This document shows positions 13,889 through 15,157 of a DNA stretch of 15,157 bases, in pieces. The translations under genes and the position numbers were made by a program. Within the stretch, counting starts at the first letter, position 1, and every line of letters begins with the position of its first letter. The stretch is taken from assembly GCA_020718785.1 (NCBI GenBank), contig DYRK01000001.1, forward strand, positions 26,207 through 41,363. The letters are read 5' to 3'. Source of the DNA: Desulfatirhabdium butyrativorans. GTDB taxonomy: Bacteria; Desulfobacterota; Desulfobacteria; Desulfobacterales; DYRK01. The notes under the pieces are model-generated. The model was given only the letters and a program-made list of their open reading frames with translations. It made no database searches and was not told the DNA's origin.

Positions 13889-15049
13889 ATGAAGATTCAT
13901 GAATATCAGGCAAAAGAACTGTTCAAGAAATATAGTATTCCTATCCCTCAGGGCGGCGTCGCGTTTACTCCTGATGAAGCGGTCGCAACATCTGGAAAAC
14001 TCGGGGCTTTTCCGGTAGTAGTAAAAGCTCAGATACATGCCGGAGGACGAGGCAAAGGCGGCGGCGTCAAACTGGCAAAATCAGCCGATGAAGTCAAAAG
14101 CCTTGCCGGACAGATCATCGGCATGAATTTAGTCACGCATCAGACCGGTCCCGAAGGTAAGCAGGTCAAGAAAGTTCTCGTGGAACAGGGTTTGAATATA
14201 GTCAAAGAACTGTATCTGAGCATTATTCCGGATCGGGCAACTGCTAAAATCGTGATTATGGCAAGCGAAGCCGGCGGTATGGATATCGAGGAAGTGGCTG
14301 CCAAAACGCCTGAGAAAATCATCAAGGTCTATATCAATCCCCTGCTGGGAATCGAAGGATATCATTGCCGCGAAGTAGCTTACGGTCTGAATATGTCTCC
14401 TGCGGTGATGAAATCTTTTACTCCTATGCTCAGGAATCTCTACAAGCTTTTTGTTGCCTATGACTGCTCTCTGCTGGAGATCAATCCTTTGGTCATAACA
14501 AAAGAAGAGACAGTGATTGCGCTGGACGCCAAGATCAACTTTGACGACAATGCGCTGTTCCGTCATAAAGATATTGTCGAATATCGGGATTTGGACGAAG
14601 AAGACCCCCTTGAAGTCGAAGCATCCAAGTTCAACCTCAACTACATCAATCTGGACGGCAATGTCGGAAATATGGTCAACGGTGCGGGTTTGGCTATGGC
14701 TACCATGGATATCATCAAATTAGCCGGCGCGGAACCCGCCAATTTCCTCGATGTGGGAGGCGGTGCCAGTGCGGAGATGGTGGAAAACGGCTTCAGAATT
14801 ATCCTCAGAGATAAGAAAGTCAAAGGCATTCTGATCAATATTTTCGGCGGTATTCTCCGCTGCGACGTGCTGGCTCAGGGTGTTGTAGAAGCAGCCAAAA
14901 AGACAGGGATTGCCGTGCCGGTAGTAGTTCGAATGGAAGGAACCAATGTTGACAAGGGACGCCGGATTCTTGCCGAATCGGGCCTGAATCTCACCACCGC
15001 TGTGGACCTCAAGGATGCAGCGCAAAAAGTGGCAGGCATTGTAAAATGA
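13889..15049 (+). CDS. sucC: Succinyl-CoA synthetase (ADP-forming) beta subunit
   Basis: A 386-residue protein, normal length for SucC. With SucD it interconverts succinyl-CoA, ADP and phosphate with succinate, ATP and CoA. Residues 1-200 are an ATP-grasp fold: MKIHEYQAKELFKKY at the start, VVKAQIHAGGRGKGGGVK (about 45-62) for nucleotide binding, and EINPLV and ALDAKINFDD carrying metal ligands. The C-terminal ligase domain has NGAGLAMATMD, FLDVGGGAS and FGGI..CD. AAGGAGA stands 4-5 bases before the ATG. It follows the biotin-containing carboxyltransferase by 128 bases of repeat and precedes sucD. In this cluster it would turn the succinyl-CoA made by methylmalonyl-CoA mutase into succinate and ATP, or run in reverse during propionate formation. 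Confidence 0.96.
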   Translation: MKIHEYQAKELFKKYSIPIPQGGVAFTPDEAVATSGKLGAFPVVVKAQIHAGGRGKGGGVKLAKSADEVKSLAGQIIGMNLVTHQTGPEGKQVKKVLVEQGLNIVKELYLSIIPDRATAKIVIMASEAGGMDIEEVAAKTPEKIIKVYINPLLGIEGYHCREVAYGLNMSPAVMKSFTPMLRNLYKLFVAYDCSLLEINPLVITKEETVIALDAKINFDDNALFRHKDIVEYRDLDEEDPLEVEASKFNLNYINLDGNVGNMVNGAGLAMATMDIIKLAGAEPANFLDVGGGASAEMVENGFRIILRDKKVKGILINIFGGILRCDVLAQGVVEAAKKTGIAVPVVVRMEGTNVDKGRRILAESGLNLTTAVDLKDAAQKVAGIVK

Positions 15050-15056
15050 GAAATGA

Positions 15057-15112
15057 GGTTCGGGGTAAGGGGTGAGAGGTTCGGGGCGATACCCCTGACC
15101 TATCACCTTTTT
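15057..15112. repeat. Heptamer array and terminator-like hairpin between sucC and sucD
   Basis: Four heptamers (GGTTCGG, GGTAAGG, GGTGAGA, GGTTCGG) at 15057-15084 are followed by units in reverse orientation at 15094-15107. Arms 15071-15086 and 15092-15107 pair at 13 of 16 positions and are followed by TTTTT (15108-15112), the form of an intrinsic terminator. As sucC and sucD make equal subunits, strong termination here would be odd; partial attenuation or mRNA protection is more likely. Confidence 0.75.
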
Positions 15113-15128
15113 GAAGGGAGATTAAAAC

Positions 15129-15157
15129 GTGAGCATATTTGTTGACAGAAATACACG
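15129..15157 (+). CDS. sucD: Succinyl-CoA synthetase alpha subunit, first ten codons only
   Basis: GTG at 15129 opens the frame (M)SIFVDRNTR before the window ends. This matches the usual SucD start (MSILIDKNT...). GGGAG lies 8 bases upstream, and the place directly after sucC is the standard one. GTG is the probable start because no in-frame ATG is nearby. SucD carries the CoA-binding domain and the phosphorylated histidine, which are outside the window. Confidence 0.85.

Overview
The window looks like a chromosome piece from a Gram-negative, propionate-metabolising bacterium, most likely a sulfate reducer of the Desulfobacterota (Desulfonema/Desulfococcus-like). The reasons are the gene content (MeaB, a biotin-dependent carboxyltransferase set and succinyl-CoA synthetase in one stretch), the large secreted beta-helix, Calx-beta and outer-membrane proteins, and the intergenic spaces full of hairpins (CCCAAGC...GCTTGGG) and GGTTCGG-type heptamer arrays. 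The taxonomic guess rests on remembered family resemblance, not on a search.

Left part (1-7679): cell-surface genes. Two genes on the minus strand encode exported proteins: a Calx-beta protein with a dockerin-like EF-hand loop (222-1226) and, 32 bases downstream, the first 63 codons of a second signal-peptide protein that runs off the left edge (1-189). About 960 bases without a convincing gene follow (1227-2186), rich in inverted and tandem repeats. Then comes a 1612-residue secreted protein (2187-7025) made of four homologous beta-helix units, a PKD-like domain and a short C-terminal hydrophobic tail, followed by a small predicted outer-membrane beta-barrel protein (7101-7679).

Right part (8198-15157): propionate/methylmalonyl-CoA metabolism, all on the plus strand. 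In order: meaB (chaperone GTPase of B12-dependent methylmalonyl-CoA mutase); a probable terminator and promoter; the acyl-CoA carboxyltransferase subunit (MmdA/PccB/12S type); a 73-residue small subunit resembling the C-terminal part of MmdE/OadG; a pyruvate/oxaloacetate carboxyltransferase with a fused biotin domain (5S plus 1.3S type); sucC; and the first codons of sucD. Together these would interconvert propionyl-CoA and methylmalonyl-CoA using oxaloacetate/pyruvate as carboxyl donor/acceptor, support the mutase step to succinyl-CoA, and convert succinyl-CoA to succinate with ATP formation. No membrane beta subunit (MmdB/OadB) and no biotin carboxylase is seen between these genes, which favours a soluble transcarboxylase over a sodium-pumping decarboxylase or an ATP-driven carboxylase. 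Mutase and epimerase are not in the window.

The most unusual structure is at repeat level. One heptamer family (GGTNNRR) fills both spacers around sucC and also lies inside the coding sequence of the beta-helix protein, just before its C-terminal hydrophobic tail, where any copy change not a multiple of three units would remove the tail. A 61-base direct repeat at exactly 100-base spacing duplicates the end of the small-subunit gene together with a strong hairpin. No RNA gene, CRISPR array or intact insertion sequence was seen.
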